Shown: piece after piece, positions 13,448 to 25,798 of the stretch
Numbering within the stretch: position 1 is the stretch's first letter
Layout of the letters: each line of letters begins with the position of its first letter
Source: Prostheceraeus crozeri
Lineage: Eukaryota > Platyhelminthes > Polycladida > Euryleptidae
Assembly (NCBI GenBank): GCA_907163375.1
Contig: CAJQUW010015655.1
Coordinates: 62,001-126,000 of the forward strand
Direction of reading: 5' to 3'
Length of the DNA: 64,000 nt
Position numbers and translations under genes: made by a program
Notes under the pieces: generated by a model
Told to the model about the DNA's origin: nothing
What the model saw: the letters and a program-made list of their open reading frames with translations, nothing else
The model's database searches: none

Positions 13448-14284
13448 GTAACTTCATTGAATCGGTATAGCTTGACAAACAATAAAATGCCAAATATCAA
13501 AATCTCATCCTTTACCGAGCATGTTGATTTCTAAATAATTTCAAAAACGTGGGAAAAACAGCTGTCGACAAAGTCTTCATGGATAATATCATAAGTCATC
13601 AATATGTTTCAAGAATAATCAAATTAGGCAGCTTTCTGCAAGGCTCCTTCAGTTTCAAGTGCTGACATACAGTAGTCAGCAGTGTACGCGTATGCAGGAT
13701 GTATATTTCAATTAATGTCATCCTTGTATAATTTACGGTTCATTCTCATTATTGTCATTATAAACATGTAAGGTATTTCAAGCAGTACGTGTAAGAGGCT
13801 GGGGGCATTGATCACAAAGAGAAAAGTACTGCTGTAACAACAAGACTTGATAGTTGACTGCTTGAGCAGTCGCCAACGTGACATTTGTTTGGTTTTCACT
13901 GCATCAGTAACTTGATGCTAAAGGACTACATGACCTTGTTTGATATCTCATGAGGTTCCATACATGAGCAAATTAGCAAAATGTTCTGTTAAATGGTCCC
14001 TCCTTCCAACCTAACATCTATTCATGTTGATAAAAGGGTTATGAGCAATGTGGGATTCATGTGAAGTGAGAGCACACTTAGCCCCGCTGAGCTATTGCTG
14101 CTTCTCAAGCCTTGACACACTTTCCGCAACAACCAAATCAAGCTTGACAGCTTGGATGATTTGATCTCTTTCTTGTACCACTCAACAGAAGCACATACGC
14201 ATTCAAGGAAGAAAGCTTGTTTGCACAACAATCGGGTCCAATGCAAGCTATACGACCCTACCAGAGCAAAAGGTTGGTTTGGGA

Positions 14285-14505
14285 CATTTCCCAAGATTAT
14301 CATAATCATCATTTCCATCCTACGTCAGATCTCCCCCCCACATAAAATTCGTATGCTTCCCATTTATTAACATATTGATATGGCTTTGGAACATTCCCAC
14401 CTATATCGTCCCAACCAACCAAACTTCTACCACCAACACCCAAAAACCCACTATATACCCCTCACCACAAATCTGCATCCACTGTCCCTCCACACCCTAC
14501 CCAAT
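14285..14505. other. C-rich disturbed stretch within an array intron
   Basis: The unit sequence breaks down into C/A-rich text. A short recognisable piece of the unit remains in the middle (about 14360-14420), and the unit resumes at 14506. It lies in the error-rich segment and is probably low-quality read sequence. Confidence 0.55.
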
Positions 14506-15050
14506 ACGTCAAGAGCCAGTCACTGACTAGTGCTACGGGCAAGCAGGATCCTCGTGGGTCTTGGTGTCTCTGTTTGACTGTGGGTGCCTCAACTTTGTTT
14601 GCTCACCAATGGTTATCCACCATATATGGCCAGTGTGCTTTGCCGTTTGAATTAGAGTGTTCAGTTAGTCGGTTGCATGATCTTGATGCGGCTGTGCTTG
14701 GGTAACATTTATCACCAAGTGGTCATGTTGCATCTTCACTTTGCGATGCGGCATGGGTTCCTTTCAGAAGCTGTATACTTATATGCATTTTCAATATCGG
14801 TGGATAATGTTATCTTGGTGACCACGAATGCTAGCATCTATGAAAGGGAATGGGCTCTGCAATTTGGATTGTTCTCCAGATTGACGGGCAATGTGTGCTT
14901 TTTAATTGTGCTCAATCGCTCTCAAATTGAAATTTTATTACTATTTATTAGTTGAAAGATCTTCCAACCTTCCCATATAACACTCAATGATGGACCATGC
15001 AAATGTAAGCGAGTTTTAAACATTTGCACATCGTTTTCCCCTTTGTGTAG

Positions 15051-15267
15051 CTGTAAATGGTGGATGGACGGATTGGGCAGCCAACGTCCTCGTGTTCAAA
15101 GTCTTGATGGTGTAGGTCAAGCAAACGTCATGTGCGGGACATGTTTCAAATCCTTCACCTGCCCAATTCAGGCTTGGAATGCCTCACAGGGGGCAGACAG
15201 GATGGTTTCACTCGCGCCTTGAATTGAATCAAGAACTCAAACCTTGCACTATATCTCCTTGTCCATG
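15051..15267 (+). pseudogene. TSP1 domain exon, copy 10 (many indels, donor altered)
   Basis: The unit is clearly recognisable, but the exon is about 217 bp because of many small insertions, and the donor reads CCATG/GTAAC. It is the most damaged copy and sits at the centre of the error-rich segment. Confidence 0.6.
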
Positions 15268-15827
15268 GTAACATCATTGATCGGTATACGCTGGACAAAC
15301 AATAAAAATGCCAAAATATCAAACTCTCCTTTTAACCAGCATGTTGATTCTAAACTAATTTGAAAAACGTTGGAGGAAAACAGCTGTCGACAAAAGTCGG
15401 TTCGTCATGGATAATATCATAAGTCATCAATATGTTTCAAGAAATAAACAATTAGGCCAGCTTTTCTGGCAAGGCCTTCAGTTTCAAGTGCCAACATACA
15501 GTAGTCAGCAGTGTACGTCTATGGCAGGATGTATATTTCAATTTAATGTCAATCTTGTAAATTTACGTCATTCTCATTATTGTCATTATACATGTAAAAG
15601 GTATTTCAAGCCAGTACGTGTAGAGGGCTGGCATTGGATCACAAAGAGGAAAAGTACTGCTGTAAAACAGGACTTGATATTGACTGCTTGAGGCAGGCCA
15701 CCGTGACCATTTTTGTTTGGTTTGCATTCACACGTGCATCAGTAACGTTGATTGCTAAAAGACTTACATGACCTTGTTTGAAATCTTCATGATTCCATAC
15801 ATGAGCAAATGGTCCTTTAATGGTCCC

Positions 15828-16416
15828 CGATTTACCTTAACTCCTCCTTCTCGTTCACTTTTTTTTTTATCTGTTCCACTTGCTTCACTCACTTTGATTT
15901 CTCCTACTCCTATTTCCTTTCCATTTATTATTCCCCGCTACCTCCGTTACTCCTTTGTTTTTTTTCTTCCCTTCCCTTGTAATTAACATTCTCATTAATT
16001 CTCCCTTAAATCTTTTACCCTTCCCTTTTCAACAACTTCCTTTTTCCTCTTCCTTTTCGCCTTTACACCTTTTTTCTCTTTTTCAACTTTACCCTTTACC
16101 TTTTCCCTTGGTCCTCACATTATCTTTTTTACGTTTAAATTTTTACTCTCCTTTTTTCACACCTTAGTCCTCCTTCCTTCTTTAGTTTTCCTTCTTGTAC
16201 TTCAAACAATACTCCCTTCATTTTTTATTATCACTCTTACCGTTTTTTCCCTTTACTTTGTTACAATCTTTTCAATCCTTCCTTTTTTACCTTGTAACCG
16301 TCTTTCTCCTTTCCATTATTTTCCTTTAATTCTAATATCTATTTCTTACGTTTATTTTCCTTTTTACTCTAACTATTCCTCCTTTACATATTTCCATCCT
16401 TCTCCTTTTTCTACCC
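15828..16416. repeat. CT-rich low-complexity block inserted in the array
   Basis: About 590 bp of almost pure C/T sequence replaces a CCTCCTTCC tract of the unit, and the unit resumes with AACTAACATC. Short open frames here only reflect the base bias. It is either a real pyrimidine expansion or noise in an uncorrected long read. Confidence 0.7.
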
Positions 16417-17368
16417 AAACTAACATCTAGTCATGTTGATAAAAGGGATGAGCAATGTGGATCATGTGAGTGAGAGCTACACTTGCCCGTCCTGAGCATG
16501 GTTGCTCTCAAGCCGTGACACACTTCTTTCCGCAACAACCAAATCAAGCTTGAGACCTTGGATGATTTGAGCCTCTCTTTCTTGTACCACTCAACAGAAG
16601 CACAATACGCATTCCCAACGGGAAGAAAGCGATATGCACACAATCGGGTTCAAAATGGCATGCTATAGAAACGACCAGAGAAAAAGGTTGATTTGGACAA
16701 TGTGGATCAGAGATGAAGGCCTGCAACGTCAGAGCCTCCAACCCTCAGATTTCGTGTGATCACATTTGTCAACATATTGGATATGACCTTTTGGAACATC
16801 TCCTATATCGTCACAATCAACATCTTCTGATCACCAATGGTCATGTGTCATGGACGTCAAGAGCCAGTCCACTGCTATGCTAACGGCATGCAGGATCATC
16901 GTGGGTGCTCACCAAATATGGCAGTGTGCTTTGGCCGATTGCATTAGATGTTCAGTTAGTATCCGTTTGCATGATCTTGATGCGGCTGTGCTTGTAACAT
17001 TATCACAAAGTGGTCATGTTGCATCTATCACTTGCATGCGCATGGGTTACCTTTCAGTGCTGGTATACTTGTATATTCATTTTCAATATCGGTGATAAGT
17101 ATCATTATCATTAATAATTATTTCATTTAATTATATCGGGTGACCACCTATGCTAGGCATCTCTGAAAGGAATGGCTCTGCAATTTGATGTGTTCTCCAA
17201 TACGGGGCAAGTGTGCTTTTTTAATTGTGGCTCAAAAGCTCTCAAATGAAATTCGTTTATTACTATTTATTAGTTGAAAGATCTTCCAACCTTTCCAAAT
17301 AACCTCAATGATGACATGCAAATGTAAGCGAGTTTCTAAACATTGCATCATCGTTTCCCTTTGTGTAG

Positions 17369-17571
17369 CTGTAAATGGTGGATGGACGGATTGGCAGCCA
17401 ACGTCCTCGTGTTTCAAAGTCTTGTGGTGTTAGGTCAGCAAACGTCTGTGCGGACATGTTCAAATCCTTCACCTGCCAAACTTCAGGCTTGGAATGCTCA
17501 AGACGGCTGGTTTCACTCGCGCCTTGAATGAATCAAGAATCCCAACCTGTGCACTATATCTCCTTGTCCAG
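17369..17571 (+). pseudogene. TSP1 domain exon, copy 11 (several indels)
   Basis: The acceptor and donor are present. The exon is about 203 bp with several single-base insertions, so the frame is broken. About 100 bp after its donor the intron is interrupted by a G-rich block of about 815 bp. Confidence 0.62.
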
Positions 17572-17667
17572 GTAACTTTCATTGATCGGTATAGTTGAAC
17601 AAACAAATTAAAAGCCTAATATCAAATTCTCCTTTTCCCAGCATGTTGATTTCTAAATAATTTGAAA

Positions 17668-17846
17668 TTAACTTTTTTTATTCTTTTTTTTTTTGGGGTG
17701 GGGGGGTGCGGGGGCGGTGGGGGGGGGGGGGGGGTGGGGGGGGGGGGGGGGGGGGGGTTGCGGAGGGTGGTGGGGGGGGGTGTCCTTTTTTGGTGTTGTG
17801 GGAGGTTGAAAGTTTTTTTTTTTTCTTTATTTTCTTTTATCTTTTC

Positions 17847-17877
<31 letters not shown>

Positions 17878-18482
17878 GGATGGGGTGGGGGGGGGCGGGA
17901 GGGGGTGGGGTGGGGCGGGGGGGGGGGGCGGGGGGGGGGGGCGGGAGGTGGGGCAGGGGGTGGGGTGTGGCGGCGATAATACTATAAAAATAAAAAGGAA
18001 ATAAAACGGCGTGGGGGGGGGGGGGGGGGGGGGGAAGAGGCGGGGGGCGGGGGGGGGGTGTGGGGGGGGTAGGGGGGGGGGGGGGGGCGAGGGGGGTGGC
18101 GTGGGGGGGGGATGGGGGGGCGTGAGGGGGGGTGGGAGTGTGAGGGGGGGGGGTTGGGGGGATGGGTGGGGGGGGGGGGGGGCCGAGGCGGGCTGTGGGG
18201 TGGGAGGGGCGGGGGGGGTGGGTGGGGGCGACGGGGGGGGGGGGGGGATAAGGATGAAGAAGAAGTAATATAAAAGAATATAAAGGGAGGTTGGGGGGCG
18301 GGGTGGGGGAGGGGGGGGGGGGGGGGGGGTCGTCGTGGGAGGGGCGGGGGGGGGGTGGTGGGGGGGGGGGAGGGGGGGGAGGGGGGGGAAAGTAAAAAAA
18401 TGTATGAATAAAGAGTAAAAGAAAAAAAAAAAAAAAAATAAAATAATTAAATTAAAAGTTAAAAAAAAATAAAAAATAAAAA
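17668..18482. repeat. G-rich low-complexity block inserted in the array
   Basis: About 815 bp are dominated by long G runs with some T- and A-rich stretches. The block is inserted where the unit reads TTGAAAACGTGG. The unit continues normally on both sides. Many runs of four or more G could form G-quadruplexes if the block is real. It may instead be an assembly or base-calling artefact. Gly-rich open frames here are not genes. Confidence 0.7.
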
Positions 18483-19814
18483 AAAACGTGGAAAAGCTGT
18501 CGACAAAGGTCGTTCATGGAATAATATCATTAGGTCTCAATATGTATCAGAGAATAACCATTAGGGCAGCTTTCAGCAAGGCTTCAGTTTCAAGTGCAAC
18601 ATACAGTAGTCAGCAGTTGTAACGTCGCTAGCAGGATGTTAATTTTTCATTTAATGTCATCCTTGTAAATTTACGTCATTCTCATATTGTCATTATACAT
18701 GTAAGGTATTTCAAGCAGTACGTGTAGGGCTGGCATGATCACAAAGAGAAAAGTACTGCCTGTTAACAAGACTGGATATTGATGCTTGAGCAGCACGTAA
18801 CATTTGTTTGGTTTTCACTGCATCAGAAACGTTGATTGCGCTAAAGACTAACATGACCTTGTTTGATGTCTCATGAGTTCCATACATGAAGCAAATGGTC
18901 TTTAATGGTCCTCCTATCCAACTAACATCTATGTCATGTTGATAAAAGGGATGAGCCAATGTGGGGATCATGAGGAGTGAGAGCTACAACTTGCCCGCTG
19001 AGCATGCTTGCTCGTTCCAAGCCTTGACACACTTTCCGCAACAATCCAAAGTCAAAGCTTGATGAGACCTTGGATGATTTGATCTCTAACTTTCTTGTAC
19101 CACTCAACAGTAGCACATACGCATTCAAGGAAGGAAAGCGGTTGCACAACAATCGGGTCAATTGCATGCTATAGAACGACCAGAGAAAAAGGTTGGTTTG
19201 GACAAAATGTGGATCAGATGATGAAGGCCTGCAACGTCAGAGCTCCAACCCTCAGATTTCGTGTGATTCCATTTGTCAAACATATTGGATATGCTTTGGA
19301 ACATCTCCTATATCGTCACAATCAAATCTTCTATCACCAATGGTCCATGTGTCATGGACGTCAAGAGCCAGTCACTGCTATGCTATCGGCATGCAGGATC
19401 ATCGTGGGTGCTCACCAAATATGGCAGTGTGCTTTGCGATTGCATTAGATGTTCAGTTAGTCGTTGCATGATCTTGATGCGGCTGTGCTGTGTAACATTA
19501 TCACAAGTGGTCATGTTGCATCTTCACTTGCATGCGCATGGGTTCCTTTCAGATGCTGTATACTTATATCATTTTCAATATCGGTGATAAGTATCTTGGT
19601 GACCACTATGCTAGATCTATGAAAGGAATGGCTCTGCAATTTGATGTGTTCTCCAATACGGGCAAGTGTGCTTTTTAATTGTGCTCAAAAGCTCTCAAAT
19701 GAATTTTATTATATTTATTAGTTGAAAGATCTTCCAACCTTCCAAATAACCTCAATGATGACATGCAAATGTAAGCGAGTTTCTAAACATTGCACATCGT
19801 TTCCCTTTGTGTAG

Positions 19815-20012
19815 CTGTAAATGGTGGATGGACGGATTGGCAGCCAACGTCCTCGTGTTCAAAGTCTTGTGGTGTAGGTCAGCAAACGTCTGTGCGGACA
19901 TGTTCAAATCCTTCACCTGCCAATTCAGGCTTGGAATGCCTCAAGACGGATGGTTTCACTCGCGCCTTGAATGAATCAAGAACTCAACCTTGCACTATAT
20001 CTCCTTGTCCAG
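19815..20012 (+). CDS. TSP1 domain exon, copy 12
   Basis: The 198-bp exon is open with intact splice sites and the standard TSP1 sequence. It is the first clean exon after the error-rich segment. Confidence 0.82.
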
Positions 20013-21451
20013 GTAACTTCATTGATCGGTATAGCTTGACAAACAATAAAATGCCAAATATCAAAATCTCCTTTTACCAGCATGTTGATTCTAAATAATT
20101 TCAAAACGTGGGAAAAAAAAAAAAAACAGCTGTCGACAAAGTCGTTCATGGATAATATCATAAGTCATCAATCATGTTTCAAGAATAACAATTAGGCAGC
20201 TTTCTGCAAGGCCTTCAGTTTTTCAAGTGCAACATACAGTAGTCAGCAGTGTACGTCTATGCAGGATGTATATTTCAATTAATGTCATCCTTGTAAATTT
20301 ACGTCATTCTCATTATTGTCATTATACATGTAAGGTATTTCAAGCAGTACGTGTAGAGGCTGGCATTGATCACAAAGAGAAAAGTACTGCTGTAACAAGA
20401 CTTGATATTGACTGCTTGAGCAGCCACGTGACATTTGTTTGGTTTTCACCTGCATCAGTAACGTTGATGCTAAAGGACTACATGACCTTGTTTGATATCT
20501 CATGAGTTCCATACATGAGCAAATGGTCTTTAATGTCTCCTTCCAACTAACATCTATTCATGTTGATAAAAGGGATGAGCAATGTGGGATCATGTGAGTG
20601 AGAGCACACTTGCCGCGCTGAGCATGCTGCTCTCAAGCCTTGACACACTTTCCGCAACAACCAAATCAAGCTTGACAGCTTGGATGATTTGATCTCTTTC
20701 TTGTACCACTCAACAGAAGCACATACGCATTCAAGGAAGAAAGCGATGCACAACAATCGGGTCAATGCATGCTATAGAACGACCAGAGGAAAAAAAAAAA
20801 AAAAAAAAGGTTGGTTTGGACAATGTGGATCAGATGATGAAGGCCTGCAACGTCAGAGCTCCAACCCTCAGATTTCGTGTGATCCATTTGTCAACATATT
20901 GGATATGCTTTGGAACATCTCCTATATCGTCACAATCAACATCTTCTATCACCAATGGTCATGTGTCATGGACGTCAAGAGCCAGTCACTGCTATGCTAC
21001 GGCATGCAGGATCATCGTGGGTGCTCAGCTCACCAAATATGGCAGTGTGCTTTGCCGATTGCATTAGATGTTCAGTTAGTCGTTGCATGATCTTGATGCG
21101 GCTGTGCTTGTAACATTATCACAAGTGGTCATGTTGCATCTTCACTTGCATGCGCATGGGTTCCTTTCAGATGCTGTATACTTATATCATTTTCAATATC
21201 GGTGATAAGTATCATTATCATTAATAATTATATCATTTAATATATCGGTGACCACTATGCTAGCATCTATGAAAGGAATGGCTCTGCAATTTGATGTGTT
21301 CTCCAATACGGGGCAAGTGTGCTTTTTAATTGTGCTCAAAAGCTCTCAAATGAATTTTATTACTATTTATTAGTTGAAAGATCTTCCAACCTTCCAAATA
21401 ACCTCAATGATGACATGCAAATGTAAGCGAGTTTCTAAACATTGCACATCG

Positions 21452-21610
21452 GTTTTATTGTGGGTGTTGTTATTGTTTTTTGCGGTGTTTACCTGTTATT
21501 TATTTTTTTTTGTTGGATTTTTTTTTTCTTTTTTTAGATTTGTTTATTTTTTTTGCTTTCCTTTTTTTCTTTTTTTTTTCTTTTATTGTGAGTTGTTTTC
21601 TTTTGTGGTG
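21452..21610. repeat. T-rich insertion in a splice-acceptor tract
   Basis: 159 bp of T-rich sequence with some G are inserted between CACATCG and TTTCCCTTTG, just before the acceptor of TSP1 copy 13. It lengthens the polypyrimidine region without changing the last 15 bases. Confidence 0.65.
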
Positions 21611-21625
21611 TTTCCCTTTGTGTAG

Positions 21626-21822
21626 CTGTAAATGGTGGATGGACGGATTGGCAGCCAACGTCCTCGTGTTCAAAGTCTTGTGGTGTAGGTCAGCAAACGT
21701 CTGTGCGGACATGTTCAAATCCTTCACTGCCAATTCAGGCTTGGAATGCCTCAAGACGGATGGTTTCACTCGCGCCTTGAATGAATCAAGAACTCAACCT
21801 TGCACTATATCTCCTTGTCCAG
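21626..21822 (+). pseudogene. TSP1 domain exon, copy 13 (one-base deletion)
   Basis: The exon is 197 bp. One C is missing in the CTTCACCTGCC stretch, which shifts the frame near the middle. A 159-bp T-rich block lies in its acceptor pyrimidine tract, but the last 15 bases of the acceptor are intact. Confidence 0.72.
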
Positions 21823-22029
21823 GTAACTTCATTGATCGGTATAGCTTGACAAACAATAAAATGCCAATTATCAAAATCTCCTTTTACCAGCATGTTGATT
21901 CTAAATAATTTGAAAACGTGGAAAACAGCTGTCGACAAAGTCGTTCAATGATAATATCATAAGTCATCAATATGTTTCAAGAATAACAATTAGGCAGCCT
22001 TTCTGCAAGGCCTTCAGTTTCAAGTGCAA

Positions 22030-22360
22030 AAAAACTGTAGAGAAGAGTAAAATGCAATCCAACATCAATAGACAAATATGGGATGGTGAATATTCAGGAT
22101 GAAGAGGAGCCTACTATATGGAAAACTTCAAATCGTTGTGTCGACAGTTAACAAAAGATAAATCAACCCCTCACTGCAAGAAGGGAATAACAAGCTATAC
22201 TGTTCCAGAAAATTATGAAACTATTAACGAGAACTCATCACACTTATTTGCTAAAAACAACTGTAAAAAGTCATGAATAGTAAAACAATTAGATCAAATT
22301 GAATAAGCTTCAGTAAAAAAACTTCAAGAACTAAAAGTTAAACTATCTCAAAACAAACAA
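22030..22360. other. 331-bp A-rich insertion of mixed sequence in an array intron
   Basis: The unit is interrupted after CAAGTGCAA and resumes at CATACATAGTC. The insert is A-rich but not simple repeat, and it matches nothing else seen in the window. It has no clear terminal repeats or target duplication. Its origin is unknown. Confidence 0.6.
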
Positions 22361-23551
22361 ACATACATAGTCAGCAGTGTACGTCTATGCAGGATGTATA
22401 TTTCAATTAATGTCATCCTTGTAAATTTACGTCATTCTCATTATTGTCATTATACATGTAAGGTATTTTTTTTTTTTTTCAAGCAGTACGTGTAGAGGCT
22501 GCATTGATCACAAAGAGAAAAGTACTGCTGTAACAAGACTTGATATTGACTGCTTGAGCAGCCACGTGACATTTGTTTGGTTTTCACTGCATCAGTAACG
22601 TTGATGCTAAAGACTACATGACCTTGTTTGATGTCTCATGAGTTCCATACATGAGCAAATGGTCTTTAATGGTCCTCCTTCCAACTAACATCTATTCATG
22701 TTGATAAAAGGGATGAGCAATGTGGGATCATGGGAGTGAGAGCACACTTGCCCGCTGAGCATGCTGCTCTCAAGCCTTGACACACTTTCCGCAACAACCA
22801 AATCAAGCTTGAGACCTTGGATGATTTGATCTCTTTCTTGTACCACTCAACAGAAGCACATACGCATTCAAGGAAGAAAGCGGTGCACAACAATCGGGTC
22901 AATGCATGCTATAGAACGACCAGAGAAAAAGGTTGATTTGGACAATGTGGATCAGATGATGAAGGCCTGCAACGTCAGAGCTCCAACCCTCAGATTTCGT
23001 GTGATCCATTTGTCAACATATTGGATATGCTTTGGAACATCTCCTATATCGTCACAATCAACATCTTCTATCACCAATGGTCAGTGTGTCATGGACGTCA
23101 AGAGCAGTCACTGCTATGCTACGGCATGCAGGATCATCGTGGGTGCTCACCAAATATGGCAGTGTGCTTTGCCGATTGCATTAGATGTTCAGTTAGTCGT
23201 TGCATGATCTTGATGCGGCTGTGCTTGTAACATTATCACAAGTGGTCATGTTGCATCTTCACTTGCATGCGCATGGGTTCCTTTCAGATGCTGTATACTT
23301 ATATCATTTTCAATATCGGTGATAAGTATCTTGGTGACCACTATGCTAGCATCTATGAAAGGAATGGCTCTGCAATTTGATGTGTTCTCCAATACGGGGC
23401 AAGTGTGCTTTTTAATTGTGCTCAAAAGCTCTCAAATGAATTTTATTACTATTTATTAGTTGAAAGATCTTCCAACCTTCCAAATAACTCAATGATGACA
23501 TGCAAAATGTAAGCGAGTTTCTAAACATTGCACATCGTTTCCTTTGTGTAG

Positions 23552-23748
23552 CTGTAAATGGTGGATGGACGGATTGGCAGCCAACGTCCTCGTGTTCAAA
23601 GTCTTGTGGTGTAGGTCAGCAAACGTCTGTGCGGACATGTTCAAATCCTTCACCTGCCAATTCAGGCTTGGAATGCCTCAAGACGGATGGTTTCACTCGC
23701 GCCTTGAATGAATCAAGAACTCAACTTGCACTATATCTCCTTGTCCAG
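23552..23748 (+). pseudogene. TSP1 domain exon, copy 14 (one-base deletion)
   Basis: The exon is 197 bp. One C is missing just before the fifth cysteine (CTCAACTTGC), so the last two cysteines fall out of frame. The splice sites are intact. The acceptor tract is one C shorter than in the other copies. Confidence 0.72.
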
Positions 23749-25093
23749 GTAACTTCATTGATCGGTATAGCTTGACAAACAATAAAAATGCCAAATATCA
23801 AAATTCCTTTTACCAGCATGTTGATTCTAAATAATTTCAAAAACGTGGAAAACAGCTGTCGACAAAGTCGTTCATGGATAATATCATAAGTCATCAATAT
23901 GTTTCAAGAATAACAATTAGGCAGCTTTCTGCAAGGCCTTCAGTTTCAAGTGCAACATACAGTAGTCAGCAGTGTACGTCTATGCAGGATGTATATTTCA
24001 ATTAATGTCATCCTTGTAAATTTACGTCATTCTCATTATTGTCATTATACATGTAAGGTATTTCAAGCAGTACGTGTAGAGGCTGGCATTGATCACAAAG
24101 AGAAAAGTACTGCTGTAACAAGACTTGATATTGACTGCTTGAGCAGCCACGTGACATTTGTTTGGTTTTCACTGCATCAGTAACGTTGATGCTAAAGACT
24201 ACATGACCTTGTTTGATGTCTCATGAGTTCCATACATGAGCAAATGGTCTTTAATGGTTCCTCCTTCCAACTAACATCTATTCATGTTGATAAAAGGGAT
24301 GAGCAATGTGGGATCATGTGAGTGAGAGCACACTTGCCCGCTGAGCATGCTGCTCTCAAGCCTTGACACACTTTCCGCAACAACCAAATCAAGCTTGAGA
24401 CCTTGGATTCAAGGAAGAAAGCGGTGCACAACAATCGGGTCAATGCATGCTATAGAACGACCAGAGAAAAAGGTTGGTTTGGACAATGTGGATCAGATGA
24501 TGAAGGCCTGCAACGTCAGAGCTCCAACCCTCAGATTTCGTGTGATCCATTTGTCAACATATTGGATATGCTTTGGAACATCTCCTATATCGTCACAATC
24601 AACATCTTCTATCACCAATGGTCATGTGTCATGGACGTCAAGAGCCAGTCACTGCTATGCTACGGCATGCAGGATCATCGTGGGTGCTCACCAAATATGG
24701 CAGTGTGCTTTGCCGATTGCATTAGATGTTCAGTTAGTCGTTGCATGATCTTGATGCGGCTGTGCTTGTAACATTATCACAAGTGGTCATGTTGCATCTT
24801 CACTTGCATGCGCATGGGTTCCTTTCAGATGCTGTATACTTATATCATTTTCAATATCGGTGATAAGTATCTTGGTGACCACTATGCTAGCATCTATGAA
24901 AGGAATGGCTCTGCAATTTGATGTGTTCTCCAATACGGGGCAAGTGTGCTTTTTAATTGTGCTCAAAAGCTCTCAAATGAATTTTATTACTATTTATTAG
25001 TTGAAAGATCTTCCAACCTTCCAAATAACCTCAATGATGACATGCAAATGTAAGCGAGTTTCTAAACATTGCACATCGTTTCCCTTTGTGTAG

Positions 25094-25291
25094 CTGTAAA
25101 TGGTGGATGGACGGATTGGCAGCCAACGTCCTCGTGTTCAAAGTCTTGTGGTGTAGGTCAGCAAACGTCTGTGCGGACATGTTCAAATCCTTCACCTGCC
25201 AATTCAGGCTTGGAATGCCTCAAGACGGATGGTTTCACTCGCGCCTTGAATGAATCAAGAACTCAACCTTGCACTATATCTCCTTGTCCAG
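25094..25291 (+). CDS. TSP1 domain exon, copy 15 (last in the array)
   Basis: The 198-bp exon is open with intact splice sites. The unit ends 21 bases after its donor, where unique sequence begins, so this is the 3' edge of the array. No further TSP1 exon was found on this strand in the window. Any downstream exon must be of another type or lie beyond 64 kb. Confidence 0.82.
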
Positions 25292-25312
25292 GTAACTTCA
25301 TTGATCGGTATA

Positions 25313-25794
25313 GCATAGTATGGAATACATCGAGATCATTGAGGAAGTACATGATAGGCGTGCTTTTCACTGTGGATTGTCAACATACAATGAAATTTGT
25401 ATGAGTAAAAAATTTGTTGCGGAGATTACATTACTTAAGTATAAGAAGGTTTTTGATCACCTTTTTGGAGTCATTAGTTTTGCAAAATGTTCAGGTGTTT
25501 ATATACTAGCGGCATGAAACCACTATATTACTCACAGTTGTGTGATGCTCACTGGGTTTCAAAAAGAATGAACATATTCTAACAGGTCAATAGGGCGGAA
25601 ATTGAGCTGATTATCAGGGAAATTTCATGAACCGCATGGACTGAAATTTCGCGGTTTTGAGTTCAATTTTCATTTGCATCATTTTATGATGCACCAAATT
25701 TATATTTCTCTTCTTAAATATGTAATCTAATATGCCATTTACCTCTTTTAAAGTTGATTGTGATCATTGTCATGATATTTTGTTCTTTTAGTGG
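25313..25794. other. Intergenic or intronic stretch after the array
   Basis: No gene was recognised. About 240 bp of it (25560-25798) has a diverged copy at about 26010-26305, inside the neighbouring TIR element. Confidence 0.5.
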
Positions 25795-25798
25795 CAGG

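Larger units (their letters stand above)
1..25312 (+). repeat. Tandem array of ~1.585-kb units, each with one TSP1 exon
   Basis: The same unit recurs at about 1585-1620 bp spacing from base 1 to about 25312. After that the sequence leaves the unit 21 bases past the last splice donor. Each unit has a 198-bp exon and an intron of about 1387 bp. Introns are almost as similar as exons, with clean units differing at only a few sites, so whole units were duplicated recently or are kept alike by gene conversion. The window opens inside an intron, so the array continues to the left. Shared variants, such as a ~31-bp AT-rich insertion near 8200, 17105 and 21215, mark unit subtypes. No other exon was recognised within the unit. 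Confidence 0.93.

Noticed and set aside
17662-18268. Gly-rich open frames in the G-rich block
   Set aside because: They follow purely from long G runs and lie in a likely artefact.
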